This document shows, one piece after another, positions 37,401 through 50,312 of a DNA stretch of 64,000 bases. Position 1 is the first letter of the stretch; every line of letters begins with the position of its first letter. Under the pieces are notes generated by a model. That model was not told the origin of the DNA and searched no databases. It saw only the letters and a list, made by a program, of their open reading frames with translations. Made by a program: the position numbers and the translations under genes. Origin of the DNA: Sympetrum striolatum (Eukaryota > Arthropoda > Insecta > Odonata > Libellulidae); assembly GCA_947579665.1 (NCBI GenBank), contig OX388350.1, positions 3,224,001 through 3,288,000 of the forward strand. Direction: 5' to 3'.

Positions 37401-40400
37401 AATTGATGTATAACATTTTAATTTTAAAGTGAAATTAAGGTTACTGGATTAGGAAAGTTTTGCTACTAATTAAGGTTCTGAAACTAAAAAAAATCGCAAA
37501 AAGCTATTCTTCGGGAAACGTTTTGCATCAGTTAACTGATATCAGCGTAAGGCGGGGGTGAAAAATAAAAAGGAGGGAAAAGAGAGTTGAAATCGATACA
37601 TATCTCCAATTTCTCCATCTGCTATTCGGTGGACCGTTGCATTGCCAAACAGGTAATTCATTTTGTCCAAAGGCGGATGGTTCTTCTTCATTTCTCTTCG
37701 ATGAATCCGTGGCTCGACCCAACTACGGCTCACATTGAATTGGATTAGAATCGCCTAAAATTCCCATCTACGTGTGTTTTAATGGTCGACTGGTTCCAGC
37801 GAATAATCATAGGGGAGGGTAATCATCACCCAAAAGTGACTCTTTGGATATCATTCGAATGTTAAAATGGATCGAAATTTCTGATTGAATTTTGCTTAAT
37901 TACGATGGTACACTCTTTCGATTAACGACATTTAAAATTTGCATTTTTCGTCACAGCTCATAAAAATTCGCCTTCCATCACGTCTGCACTATCACTAAAT
38001 CTACATTTTGTTTATCGGTGCGTTCCGCGTTATCGCGAAATCAGAGCTCAAATATCAATTTTCGTGCACGAATTCCTTTTATTCTCAATTTATAATCGAT
38101 GGTTAATGAGGCTCTCGGAAAATATGTTTCAGATAACGAACGCCAGCTTTTATATCAGTTATAAGGAACTTTAGATGAAGCGAGAGTGTTGCTAAAAATA
38201 ACGAATTCCGGCATTTGAAAATGAATAATTTATTCCTCAATTCATACGAAATTATCGAGAAATTAAAACACTGTAACACAGCTAAGTTATGTAATTTTAA
38301 TGCTGAAATAATGTATAATATTTAATGCATTTCATATCTTTATGTTTAAGAATTACAATTTTAGTTTCAGCACTGTATTTATCATTTTATTTCTTTATGA
38401 CTATCACGTAGTTCTTTCCTCGAAGAAGACCGGCATTTTGGGATTTTAGGTACAACTCATTGAGTTAATTTCTATATTATTGCTTACATTTATTTCATTT
38501 ACTGTTATATTATTGATTCCTCGGAAAATAAGAAATATTATTCCTCTTATTCGTTGTATTTACGAACAAAATCACAAAGTAGTACTTGTCTTTCTGTTGG
38601 TTTTCGAATTTTCTTCGGCGTTTTCCTTTACGTCAGCTCAATCTTTTTCCCTCTGTATCTCGTCACGCAACGTTTTCCAGCATCAAATCGTAACTCCGAC
38701 GGAAGAAAGCGGTTCCTATCGGCCGACGAGACTCCATTGGCTTCTCTCGTGTTTTGCTGAAACGTCAGAAAGATCCTTCGAGAGTTGTTCAATTGTGCGT
38801 TTTGATACGGAGTGGACGCACATCCTCTTACGTTTCTTAAATCGCTCTGTACTCTTTTTTGCGAGTTTTCTGCGAACTATTTTCCGCAATTCCCACGAGC
38901 GCTTTTTCTTCAGAGATGCTCTTCTTACTTTTTACTGCAATAGCTTTCACATCTTTCTGCGTTGTACTTGCTGGTTTGAGCGATACATCTCTCATGAGCA
39001 GGCCTTTCTGCCTCTTCCTTCACTATCAAAGCAGTTATTGATGTATTCCTCGCTGTTATTTTTGCATTTGAGGTAAAGTGTCTCTAATACATAATAAAGA
39101 TTTGAAAATATAGGTCAAATTAAATCATAAGGACTAATCCCTCGAACATGAGATAAGTATCTAATCCCTCCAAATATACATACATAATCCATCGGGGGGA
39201 TTGAGGCCTGATCGTGATATCAGACCGAATTCCCTCAACTGTGAGAGCCTCTCTTTGAGAATGAGGTTTACCAAAGAGGAGAGAGAGTTTGCCTATATGC
39301 GTGTTTATTACAGTAAATCCTAGCAGATAGGCCACATACCTTGGTGCATGGTCATTACAGGTGAAATATATAAATAGGAAAACTCATTGAGTTCATTCCT
39401 ATACTCATGCTACATACTACATACTCATACATACAAAACAAAAAGAAAAATAGTTTCAAAACTCATTCGAGCATAGAAATTTAAATTAGTAATTACTCAC
39501 ATAAAGTTACAAACAACTTCAAACAATAATTCCTAGTCCAGAAAAAGACACGTGCTATATCGTGCACTGTGTTTTCTCACTCTGAGGAAAAAGTGAACAT
39601 GTATGCAGAACAGTGACTCAATGAACTATTTTAACAGTTAATAAAGGGTAAGAGGATAGATCCTTATAAGGCTACAAACATTTCCAAGGAATAACTGGCA
39701 CAAAAACCTGCGCCGGTTCTTTCATCCATTGAATACTGAGGGACCGTCGCTCAGAATCTCAGATATTATCAAAGTCATAAACGGGGACACAAGTAAGTTA
39801 ACCTCCGAGTATATCCCCTCATGTGGCTCGTCGATCCAGGCAGCGATGGAATTTGTATGTCCTTAACTATGCGAGCTAATTTCTAATCGGAGGGGAAAGG
39901 AATCCATTACACGGAGGAGCTGCGCTAAAACTTTTTAGTCAACTAAACTTCGGGAACTCCTCATCGTAACTACGGAAATTAGCGAAAGACGGTGAATATT
40001 TGAATGCCTTCGAGAGTCAGCTGAGGGAGTGCAGATTATTGCAAAAATGTTCGTATTCACTTTTTGTTGCAAAAAGGCAAACCCTATGGTGGCATTTTCG
40101 CCATCAATAGCCTGACAGCCAAGAAGCATGTTTTTTTTTTTGACTGTGGCTTAGCTTAGTTCCGTACTGTGGTTTGTTGTATTTTCGCAGTAGCGGAACT
40201 AATCCCTGATTTTCACTGAAGGATATAGTATATATTAAACTTTCTTTTAGGGAAGAGAATGTAAGAAATCTCATTTTGGATTACTTCTTTTCACCAATCG
40301 AAACTCAATTGCCTCAAGATATGGTATTTTTATGGCTTTTGCCTATTTAATTCCATTAATTATATAATCGAGTAACTTCGATTTACTAACGTCAACTTTA

Positions 40401-41958
40401 ATAACAAAATGTAACCTTCTTCATTTGGTTGAAGACGTTTTAAACTGTATAAAATTGTTCGTTTAATCTTTTTTATGTGAAAATTACTTTGAGTTCAGAA
40501 AAAAGTAAAATATATATCAACTCTTTTCTTAGTGGCCATTTTTTAACATAAATTTAAATGCACGGAGATAAAGTAAACAAAGTCAACGATGACTTTTGCT
40601 GTCAAGACGATGGCGATCATAATAATGATTAATTCATAATCGAACCTGATAACCAATATATCTAATGAATCTCCCTTTATTTTGGTTCCTTCTTCTGTCG
40701 ACGATTCCATCCCAATTTAATTTCGCAAAAGAAAGCACTCTGCAGATTTGATATCATATTTTAAGTTATTGTGTTTATACTTTACTCGTATTCGATTCCA
40801 AATGGAGAGAATCAATAGCACGAAAAGTTGCCAATCTACTACAAGAAGGCATTCAAATAATATGGCTAAATTGAAAGTTCCAATATAATTGGTTTCGTCT
40901 CCCTTGGCAAACATAGACTCCTAAGCCGAATTCAAACTGTTATGATTTTATAATGATTGTTCAGTACCTGAGCGAGTGGTTTGAGCGTCATCTTGCCCTC
41001 CATTTATTCCGTCACTCAGATAACGCCTTCGATAACTATTCCTACTTCCTCTCGAGCCAATTCCTCTCAAATCGCTTCAGCCCTGAAATGGAATCCAAGT
41101 GTTCTGCGTCAACGCTGCGATTTATCGAGAAATAATATTGAAATGGAAGCTTCTTTTCTAAATCTGCCGGTAGATGGTGTTGTCGGGGGAATATTCAGGC
41201 GGTTCGTGAAATCGCCGCTGAAATTTCATTTCGTGTAGAATAAGCTCCAACTCTTACTATGTATTCTTTTCTCTGTGAATTTCCATTTAAGCTGACTGTT
41301 ATTCGGCGATTAGCTAGAACTGTCCACAATCACGGCAGTGGGAAAAACGACAAAAGAGGACTGATAACAATAGTGATAACAACAACAGAAAACAGCAAGA
41401 GGTAGAGTACACTAAGTATTGATAAATATACCACTGAAATAATTTGCAGACAGATTGACTGATAAAAAATACTCAGTTGGAAAAAGATCAGGCGAAGCAA
41501 CATTATATCTACGTCTCTGCAGGTTTAATATACTCAGCAATATTCTACTTTATTATTTTAAAGATGAACGTTGAAAAATGAATTTTAATAAAGTCTATTT
41601 GGACGTTGAATGCGGTTTTTACGCACTCCTTGAAGCATTCACGTCTCTAAATGATTGGTTTTTCAGCAAGTGAAAATAGGATGAAGTGAGGATGAAATTG
41701 AGAATATTTTACTAACAGCGGAAATCGAATTCTTTGCTATAGTACGCGCAGTTGCTAGGGCAAAGGAGGAGGAGACAGTTATATATGTATGTGCATCTAT
41801 TATATATAGATGCTTCTCCGGATTCATTCATGTATATACCCAGATAGGATACTAATTCATAGGCTAAACTACTAGCGTCATTGACTCGAAATTTTTACCA
41901 CGTATCGGCCATAACGTACAACCGCCAGAAAACTTGCGTTTTTGAACCTCAGTGTCTT
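34476..41958. other. Long spacer without recognised gene
   Basis: The 198-codon frame at 38480-39076 has no internal ATG near its start and no domain. A palindromic TGACGTCA, the CRE/ATF consensus, lies at 36688-36695 in a CpG-rich patch (36640-36860), but no promoter is shown. Positions 39120-39350 contain several near-repeated CTAATCCCTC strings. Near 39410-39437 there is a short irregular CATAC/CTACATA repeat. Confidence 0.45.
41793..41813. repeat. Perfect 8-bp inverted repeat with 5-base loop
   Basis: GCATCTAT, TATAT, ATAGATGC. The arms match exactly. It sits about 150 bases before the tandem array and may be unrelated to it. Confidence 0.7.
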
Positions 41959-42820
41959 GGGTTTGATTCCAGAGGGCCCCAAAGTCCCGATTTTTTCCGT
42001 TTAAATGCATTGCTTTGATTTTCGGGAATTAAAAAAAAATACTTCCCGGATTGGTAGAGAATCAAAACTCAAGGAGCCTTTATATATGATCATGATCTAT
42101 CAAAAACATAAATTACTTTCACGGAAAATACCCTGGGTTCGATGCTAGGACGATGCAAATATGTGCCCTTTAAAATACATGGGAGTAGTTTTTCATTATT
42201 TTTTTTGATGCACTTATCGAAATGATAGGAAGTTGGTGCTTGGCTGGAAGATGTATGGTAAGAATTGGTTTAAGTAAAATATTTTCATAAGACAGTGCTA
42301 TTCCTGGGTTCGATGCCAGAGCACAATAACTTTTCTCTCATAAGGAATGTAAGGGAAAAGTAAGACGTCCTTTGAGGCAGTTGCAACCAATATTTCTGCT
42401 TGAATTTGCATACGTAGTTAAGGATGGTGATTTTCTGTTGTGCTGCATAGTAAGTATTGCCAGAAAGGCCCGGGTTCGATGCCGGTCGGTAAATATATCC
42501 CCCATATATAATACATTGGGGTTGCTTTTCATATTTTTTTAATGCATTTATCGTTATGATAGGAAGTTCTTGCTTACATAGAAGATGTATACTAAGATTT
42601 TCTTTATGAAAAAATTAGATAAGACCATGCTGTTCCTAGGTTCGATGCCAGAGCACATAAAAATTTCTCTCATAAGGAATATAAGGGAAAAGTAGGTCGT
42701 CGTTTGAGGCCCTTGCAGCCAATATTTCTGCTTGAAATTTCACACATAGTTGGAGATGATGATCTTCTCTTGTGTTGCGTAGGAAGTATCACCAACAGAC
42801 CCGGGTTCGATGCCGGACGG
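41959..42820 (+). repeat. Tandem array with a tRNA B-box-like motif every 165-176 bp
   Basis: GGGTTCGATGCC or a close variant begins at 41959 (GGGTTTGATTCC), 42135, 42306, 42472, 42638 (AGGTTCGATGCC) and 42803. The spacings are 176, 171, 166, 166 and 165 bases. The units alternate. Those at 42306 and 42638 are close copies (both contain TTTCTCTCATAAGGAAT and CCAATATTTCTGCTTG). Those at 42135 and 42472 are copies of each other (both contain ATGATAGGAAGTT and GAAGATGTAT). The true higher-order period is therefore about 331-337 bases. The ends of the 42306 and 42638 units also resemble a tRNA D-arm to T-arm: TGCTGCATAGTAAGTATTGCC before CCCGGGTTCGATGCC. This can be read as a tandemly duplicated tRNA-derived SINE or as a satellite seeded by a tRNA. 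The outer copies (41959 and after 42820) are eroded. No open reading frame is conserved. Confidence 0.75.
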
Positions 42821-45800
42821 AGAAATTGCAGCTAATTTTAAGAATATTTCCAATATTTTTTCTACTTTTGAGGACCCTCTCAATATGATCTCGACTTTAA
42901 ATTTGTGTTAACAACATGCTTGCAGAATGCAAGCTACATTTTACTCGTATTAATATATAACTCTTGCAAAGACATTTTATAATTATTATTTGGATGTTGA
43001 ACTAAATAAGTAAAGGATATGAGCATCATTACAGCTTAATTCTTCCATATGTGGCATAATTGCTTATATTACAATAAAATAAATTAGTAAAATTAAAGAA
43101 CCGAGTAAATCATGTAAATATTAACTAAATGTATTCAATAAAATTAAATAAAAGACTACACAGCCGCGTTGAGGTCGAAGGAGATTTTATAAAAGAGGCG
43201 TCGATCCGATGGCTCAATAGAGGGTCTTTTAATGAAGGCATTCCTCCGTGTCTTCACCTGGGGGACGGCGGTCACTCTTAATTTTCCTCTGCACATCCTA
43301 GGGAACTGTAAATACCGAGCATTCCCGGCATTTCCAAGACGATCATCTCCTCGAAGCCTTCTTTCGAAATACGCGCTGAGCATCAAATACGATTAAGTGT
43401 GTTTTATATTTCATAAAAGTAAATACGATGCAATTTAACTGCGCTTTGAGTCTATTCCGTAGCAGCATAGATAGGCAGGTAAGGAATTTAATTAGATTAG
43501 CTATTTATTAAATACAATTATTACACAAACATAAACTATGAATGCTTAAGATAATAAACGTTATGAAGACTTGTAGATTACAAACTGATCGTTGTTAAAA
43601 ATTCGTTCATCTCACTACTGAGTAATTATTCAATATGGTTTTCATTAACGTATGGTTTAGTAATACTAATTTCATTCGATATTAACATATTTAACTCTTA
43701 AAATTACACAGAATATATTCAATAATTATTTCTTAACCTTTGAGACGTAACAGAAACATTCTTAACTTATTCGTTGTCAAGGACTTATCTTCTACAAGTC
43801 CTCCGCCATTGACTGAATGCTTTTTGTCAGGATCTTTCGTTATATGCACGAATCGAGATGTTTATCTCATTATTAATTTTAAAGAAAGTAATATGATAAA
43901 ATTTCTAACTTAATCGGATTAATTGAACAAAGAGAGGGTATTAACGATAAACACCAACAGAATCCCCAATTGCAATTCACAAACTCAAGAAGACCGTAAA
44001 ACTAAGATTAAAAATCACCGCAACAGAATCAATTACACGTTTAAGATATATTTCTTCTTAAGACACTCAATATAATCAACAAGTTCGTACTACAATTGTT
44101 AAACTTTGTCTCTTATTACTCGAAGTACTATTCAGCATAAAAACTTCAATTGCTTCTAAATGTTATAGGATGAATAATCCTGCTAAGAAGGTCTGCTTGA
44201 AACATGACTCCTTCAAATACAACCCGTCCTGGACATAATGTCCCGGTGATTGCAATAATGTCCCGAACACAGCTTATTAATCGAATTTCCGAAGTTTGCG
44301 CTTGGCATACATCAATACCTTTTAACATTTTGCTGGTTTGTTCAAAGTTTTACTTGGTAGCATTGACAATAAATCACGCAAGTTAAGCATATTTCACCGA
44401 TAAGAAGATGGAGAAGGATTAGAAAGTTACTTGATCAATTTTTCGTAAATTTCATTTGTATACATTTTCCAGGAAATAGCAGCCATTCGACATTCTCTCT
44501 ATTCGATGCTAGTTGGGCGATAGTCACTGTCGAATAGCGGAAAGCATAGTATATGTCTTGTTTCGTGAATTCTTGTTTTATTAATTAATTTTATAAAACA
44601 TACGTTTCGAGAGATTACATATTAGAGAAAATAAAATAAGTTTTCAGTGACATTATTGTTAACTGTACTCTTAGTTGTTTCCTCTTGCTGGTTAAATTTT
44701 TGCTGAATGATGAAAATGATTTTAAATTGTTTAATAATCAAGAGAAACCAGCAAGACTAATGGTTAATAAGTTATACTGGTTTTACGAAGATGATGTTTT
44801 TACGTAGCCTTTTATTGATAATATAATACAAACGTGCATTTAGTGAGTCACTCTACTGCTAATTCTGCACATTGTGTACCAGAGAATGTGTGAAAATGAT
44901 TCTCAGGAAATCTTTGGATTGATTAAATTCCCCGTATTCCTTTCTCATTGGTCTTTTCTTTCAAAGTGTTTCTTGTATTCCACTTCGGAGGGAAGTCATA
45001 TTGAAAGAGAATGCGTCTCCAAGGATTGTAGTCGCACGTGGCTAACGAGTCTTTGTTCCTTCACTCGGTTGATGAAATAAGTTCCAGGGCGACAGCGTGC
45101 TCGGGGATATTTTATCGCCAACTTTAGCGGATTCGTGTCGCAAAAACGCTATTTCCTCTGCACCAATAGAAGAATTGACTGTTGTTTTCTTCTGCTATTG
45201 GTTTTTATCTCTTATTGCCCCTTGCGGAGGTGCAGAAAGTTTCGGAAGACTCAATATTGTAGTACATGACGCGAATTCCATAAAATGCTGGTTTACTTTA
45301 TTTAATATCAAACCATTTTCTGTCACAGTTATTTTTTCTTTTGCGGAATTTTCTTTAATTCCATTTCTGCTACGCAAGAAGAGATGTTTCCTTTTGCGAT
45401 AAATAAGAAGTGTATCGTGATTGGTGGTCTAAAATATCCTTGCTATATATAAGCTTCTAATTCATATGTGATAAATATGTATACTGACGAATTTATTAAT
45501 GAGATATTTCCCATCTTAATTACCGTGGTTCCTGGAGAGGATGCGTAATTTTAGAGTCATAGGACAGAGAACATTTTTATCAAACTAAACACAATGAGAT
45601 TGGCTTTTTGATCTCACCGATTTCAAAATAATCATTGAATCTCCTATTGTCCACAAAATATAAATGGGATAAATTACTGGGGAATTAAATACCGGTTACG
45701 AGTAGATGACGGATAAGCCGTGTCTCAAGGCTTCAATATTTGTCAAAAATCAGATTTAAGTATCAATTACTATTATCCGTTAAAGAGTATAAAGTTACAG

Positions 45801-47534
45801 ATGAAATTCGAGTCGAAATAGCGTATTCAAATAAATAATACATTTAGAATGCGATATTTTTCGCTTATTAAAATGGTTGGCTAGCGAGTCTTTTGCTATT
45901 ATCAGTCGTGACGAGGAAATATATAGTGTACACACCGTCCTTTGATATTCGCTCTCAATTAAAAGCCGACCCTGATTTGAGGACGGAAAATTCATAATTG
46001 TTCACATCCATCCAATAAAAGTTGACCCTAGATATCAATGTGACTTAACATGATGCGCAATAAATCAAATTCAATTCTATGTGTCACTTCGCATATCTTT
46101 TATTTCCGTTCTTTTTCGATATAACGGCAAAAATCTCTAAATATCATTGTTATCTAAACAAGTACATGACAACCGTGTCATCATCAAGAATCACTATCAA
46201 CGAATAGATTTATTTACTTATTTAAGTTACGAGTGTTTTAAGAAATGTATACGAGACTAAATTAAGAATATTACGTCAGAAATATTTGCAGCTAAGTATA
46301 GATTATGATAAGACGTACAACTTGACCAACACCTCCAAGTGAGGCACACTTTTCAATTAACGAAACCACGGAAAAAAGGAAGAACTAAAGGATGGATATA
46401 ATTACCTGAAGTTTAAGCCACACGTAGTTTTTTATTAAAGGCTTTACAACGGTACATCTTTCAGTCTTAATTAAAGTATCTGCCCTTGAAATTTTTCTTG
46501 CCTTTTATTTAACGTATTTATTGGTATAAATTAGGCTCTTTCAAATTAAAAATTCGACCCAGATTAATCACGAATTTTGTCCCTGAAAATGTAGCTTCCG
46601 TTTAAAAGTCCATCTACTGAATTCAACCTTAAAAAATGCCCAAAAACCATTTATTTGGATACATACAGGAAATAATTTGACGAGATTGAATAGCAGTTCC
46701 AATTTTCAGGAAAATTGTTTTTTACGTATCGCAAATTAATTATATCATAAGAGAATGGGCAAATGCGATTTTTTAAGTGGCGGCGTACGAAAATAAAACG
46801 TGTTGGAATTCATAAAAACTCATTTATTTGCGGCGTTGAACTTATTGATGTGAGGATTAACATATTTTTCGTGTTATTTTTCATCGAAACAAAATCAGAG
46901 TAAATTAAAATAGGCTAATTTCAACCGTCAAACACGCTCATTTGGAGAAGGAATGCTGGATCTCAATCCGTGTCTTCCGAATTGTGAATTTTTTGTGTTA
47001 TTCGATAAATTTGACATATTTAGTTACTGATGAACAAGAATATTGTGTGGATAATTTAATTGTCTGATAGCTTAAGAACGCACCTTTAATCGAATTGTTT
47101 TGTGCTGAGATTCGTTTTTGTTCTTAACCGTAAAATTTTGTGTATGATTGGATTTAGCATTTCAGTTTTACCATGTTTACGCAACGCGTGTTTTCTTTAC
47201 CTTCCTTAGATTTATTACAGAGCGATATTTAATTACATTTTCCTTGTTTTTCCTTAGGATACATATGTTTTTGATTATATTTTTTGTTTTCAAAGAGATA
47301 AAGTACCAGAGGTGCCCCGAAGGAAGGTTGAGTCATTTTTTAAGCAAAATATTGCTCAGATTCTAAAATACGCTTCTGAAAAAAGCCGGCATTACAGGAA
47401 AATCCTGAATAGTGTCTGAATAACATATTTCATATTCGGTAGCGGTTGGTCATTTGTGGAATTTAACATACATGAGTATATGCAAACATAACTGCACACA
47501 AGGAAAACTTCTATTTATATGTTTAATAAACGCT
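42821..47534. other. Spacer without recognised gene
   Basis: A 7-bp perfect hairpin (GCTTGCA, GAA, TGCAAGC) lies at 42918-42934, just past the tandem array. An 11-bp perfect inverted pair, TCTTGCTGGTT at 44683-44693 and its complement at 44746-44756, encloses 52 bases. Frames at 43156-43386 and 45097-45402 have no recognisable domain. Confidence 0.45.
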
Positions 47535-47634
47535 GGATTTTGAGGGGACCGCCCCGGGCGGCACTTTCTTTGAAGCGGCCCAACTGTACGTTTGCAGTGA
47601 GTGGGGCGGATTCGAGGGTCGCCCGGGGCGGTGC
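47535..47634. repeat. GC-rich direct duplication
   Basis: GGATTTTGAGGGGACCGCCC (from 47535, continuing CGGGCGGCAC) recurs as GGATTCGAGGGTCGCCC (from 47608, continuing GGGGCGGTGC) 73 bases downstream. Each copy is itself nearly palindromic around CCCGGGC or CCCGGGG. The GC content is far above the flanks. The string resembles termini of some hAT-type elements, but this is a guess. Confidence 0.55.
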
Positions 47635-47972
47635 AAACACTGACTGTACCAAATGGGGTGTGTGATGGCGTTATTATATTTGTCAATAGTAGCCATATTG
47701 AAGTGGTGACTGCTCAGGCCTCCTTAACAGAGTTATACTCTCGCATTTCAATTGTCTTTTCATCTGACTTCATTTACTGCGGCCTAAACTTTGGTTTAGT
47801 TTTCACTCGTATAATTAGGAGTTTTCTCAAACGAAATCTTTTACAGGCAAATATTCCTAAATAAAATCGCTCTACTGACAAATAGTATTAAAATAGCAGA
47901 AAACTACTACCTACAGTTCTTAATTTACAGAAAATCCCCCCAGTTTTCATAGCAGCAATACAGTTACATAAT

Positions 47973-48015
47973 ATTATTATTAGGGTCTTTATTAGGCGAG
48001 ATTGAGACTAAAAAG
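47973..48015 (+). repeat. Dispersed repeat D, copy 1
   Basis: ATTATTATTAGGG, then TTTATTAGGCGAG and ATTGAGACTAAAAAG. The last 23 bases (47993-48015) are identical to 59663-59685, and the flanking ATTATTATTAGGG is shared as well. Weaker similarity (ATACAT..TATTAC.TGTA) continues downstream in both copies, so the repeat extends beyond the core. Confidence 0.6.
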
Positions 48016-49339
48016 AAAATACATACATAGTATTCTTACAATATTACGTGTAATTATATAACATCCTTGTAATAACTTTGCGCATCTCTGTCTAAACTCT
48101 TTGTTTTCGGTAAGGCCTTCTCATGAAACATGTGTTCCATTCCTTTACTCCTCTATTTTGACAAAATCCGGTTTTCTTTAACTTTTCATGATGAATTACT
48201 CATGTCTGTTCAAGGCGTTTTTAAGTCAAAGATGGCCATTCTTACAGTAAATCTTTTTTAGTGTAGGACACTGAATGCTAAGTGGATTTGTTTATTTATA
48301 AAGAGCCCACGCAACACATCCCAATTGAAGTCACTTTATCTCGAGCGTGAAAAGAGCCTTGTTGTCGACATTCATGAAATTCGTCGCAATTTGACGCGAG
48401 AGTCCCACCACATGTCCCAGTTAAACATTCACGAGGTTTCATATTCAAATCGCAAATAAGCAGTGGAATAGGGAAGGACTTAATGCCGCTGCCTCTTCAC
48501 TATTTGCTCTCACATATACATATATATATATATAATTAATGCCTTTGGGGGTGAGACTGAAAAATTTTCTCTTTGCTTAATCCCTCGCATTGGCTGCAAT
48601 TCTCTTCGAAAATTGGGCGTAAAAATGTGTGGAAGGAGCTCTCCTATGAATGGAGTAGTTTTTAATCTGTGGAAATAGAGAGGCGAGTAATCCTGCCTTT
48701 CAACTCCCTCTCGCTGGAAATTAAAGATTATGCTAGTGCGAGTGAAGAGGCCCGCTTAGTGCTTTGAGAGCCCCCTTTCTCAATTAATCCCCGAATTAAT
48801 TGGATGCCTCTTTCAAAAGTGTTCTCTAGAATTAGGCGACGACTGTTTGTGACGACGCGGCCGTTTGTTTAGACTCGTCTCACGCTTTTCCTGACCAATT
48901 TATTGGGCTGATTTAAAAATACTACCAATGCTGAAATTACGAGGTGTGGCTGCACATAATTTAGAGCTTCTCTCAGCCTTGAATATCATTCTTTCCAAGA
49001 GTCAACATCGGTCTTTCTCGGTAATTCCCTTTGCTAGCCGATGTTTGAGGAGTTTTCATTTTATTATCGGTGGATATCTGCTGGAATGTTTTTCAGCTTC
49101 CTTACGCTCCCCTGAACTTCACTCAAAATAGCGAAGCATTGACCTTTGAGGTCGTTTTTATCCTGGGGATACGAATAAGTCACGCAGAGATGAGCAGAAA
49201 TGCCTTTTCCCAAAGTTCATTGGTGGAGGATGTTGACCGAATGTATTAAAGCAAACCATTGCCAGGCTGAGGAAATTAAATTTAACACAGAAAGTTAAAA
49301 AACAGATGTCTTTCGTTTAATTTTGCCAATTATATTTCA
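48016..49339. other. Spacer before the LINE
   Basis: An alternating AT tract lies at about 48512-48534. No gene is recognised. The sequence just upstream of 49340 is AT-rich and contrasts sharply with the GC-rich LINE start. Confidence 0.5.
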
Positions 49340-49374
49340 TTCGCTCGTGGCTCTACGGGAATGGGTTCGCTCCG

Positions 49375-50259
49375 GTGCGTGGGGGTGGGGCGTCCTACTC
49401 CGCGGCAGTTCGTGCCTCGTTGGTGACTCGTACTCCGAGCGTCAACGCTGGTTGGACTGTCAAGGAGGAGGCGCGGCCTACCTCCGCTCATTCGGGGTCG
49501 GCTCCTTCTCTGGAACCCGAGTGGAGGGTGGCTACGAGGAGCGGCGGAGCAGCGCGGGCTGGTAAGGGCACTGGGGAGGTGACGCCGAACCCTATCCCTA
49601 TCCGCAATGGGTTCTCTGCACTCCAAAGTGCTGATGAGCCTGTTCGGGATACCATGCCTGCGCCTCAGCCCTCTGAAGTAGTCACGACCAAGGGAAGGCG
49701 GGGAGGGAAGGGAATTATATTAATAGGGAGCTCGAACGTCAGGCGGGTAGCGGCCCCTTTGCGGAATAGGGCAGAACGGGAGGGTGGTGACATGAGGGTC
49801 ACATCTTGGTGTGTTCCCTCGGGGCAAGTGGCCCAAGTCACGGGTGCGGTTCGTGCGGCGGTCGCGGGCACTAGTTGCTCTAGTCTGCGGGTGGTAGCCC
49901 ATGTCGGCGCCAACGATGCCTGTTCCCGTACGTCCGAGGAGATTTTAAGTTCTTTAAAGGACTTGAACTCTGAGGTCGCGCGGGTCGGGGAGTCGCTTGG
50001 AGTCGAGATGAAGCTGTCCATCTGCAGCATTGTTCCTCGGTTCGACTGCGGCCTTCGCGTTTGGCAGGGGATAGAGGGCCTAAACGCGAGGTTGTGGGAG
50101 TTCTGTAGGGACATGGGAGCCGACTTTGTCGACCTGCGGCCGACGCTCAGATCGTGCCGTGTTCCCCTAAACCGTTCTGGGGTTCACTATACCGCTTTGG
50201 CTTCGAGTCGGGTGGCTCGGAGGATTTATGAGCACTGTAGGTACTTTTTTTTAGGATAA
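49375..50259 (+). CDS. CR1-like LINE ORF1 protein, partial, SGNH/GDSL esterase-like domain
   Basis: The frame is open from 49321 (after a stop at 49318-49320) to the TAA at 50257-50259. 49375 is a GTG without special support, and no in-frame ATG lies near the start, so the N-terminus is probably lost by 5' truncation. Counting from 49375, residues about 1-110 are low-complexity, rich in Ser, Ala, Gly and Arg. An SGNH-type fold follows: ILIGSSNVRR with candidate nucleophile Ser120, HVGANDA with Asn180 in block III, and SGVHYT with His271 in block V. In the usual D-x-x-H the Asp is replaced here by Ser268, and the GDS of block I reads GSS, so catalysis is uncertain. In CR1-type elements this ORF1 esterase is thought to aid RNA-protein particle function or membrane association. 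An N-terminal zinc finger typical of some relatives is not seen. Base composition is much more GC-rich than in ORF2. Confidence 0.82.
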   Translation: MRGGGASYSAAVRASLVTRTPSVNAGWTVKEEARPTSAHSGSAPSLEPEWRVATRSGGAARAGKGTGEVTPNPIPIRNGFSALQSADEPVRDTMPAPQPSEVVTTKGRRGGKGIILIGSSNVRRVAAPLRNRAEREGGDMRVTSWCVPSGQVAQVTGAVRAAVAGTSCSSLRVVAHVGANDACSRTSEEILSSLKDLNSEVARVGESLGVEMKLSICSIVPRFDCGLRVWQGIEGLNARLWEFCRDMGADFVDLRPTLRSCRVPLNRSGVHYTALASSRVARRIYEHCRYFFLG

Positions 50260-50312
50260 AGAGTAGGCCAGTTAGTGGGTTGAAGGGAAAGAAATACTCG
50301 GCCGATCGAATT

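Noticed and set aside
38480..39076. 198-codon open frame on the + strand
   Set aside because: It starts at TTG, has no ATG near its start, no recognisable domain and strong Phe/Ser/Leu bias as expected from a pyrimidine-rich strand. Chance frame is the simplest reading.
41959..42820. CRISPR array
   Set aside because: Units are about 166 bases with only a 12-base tRNA-like shared motif, and alternate spacers are copies of each other; this is not a CRISPR layout, and the context is eukaryotic.
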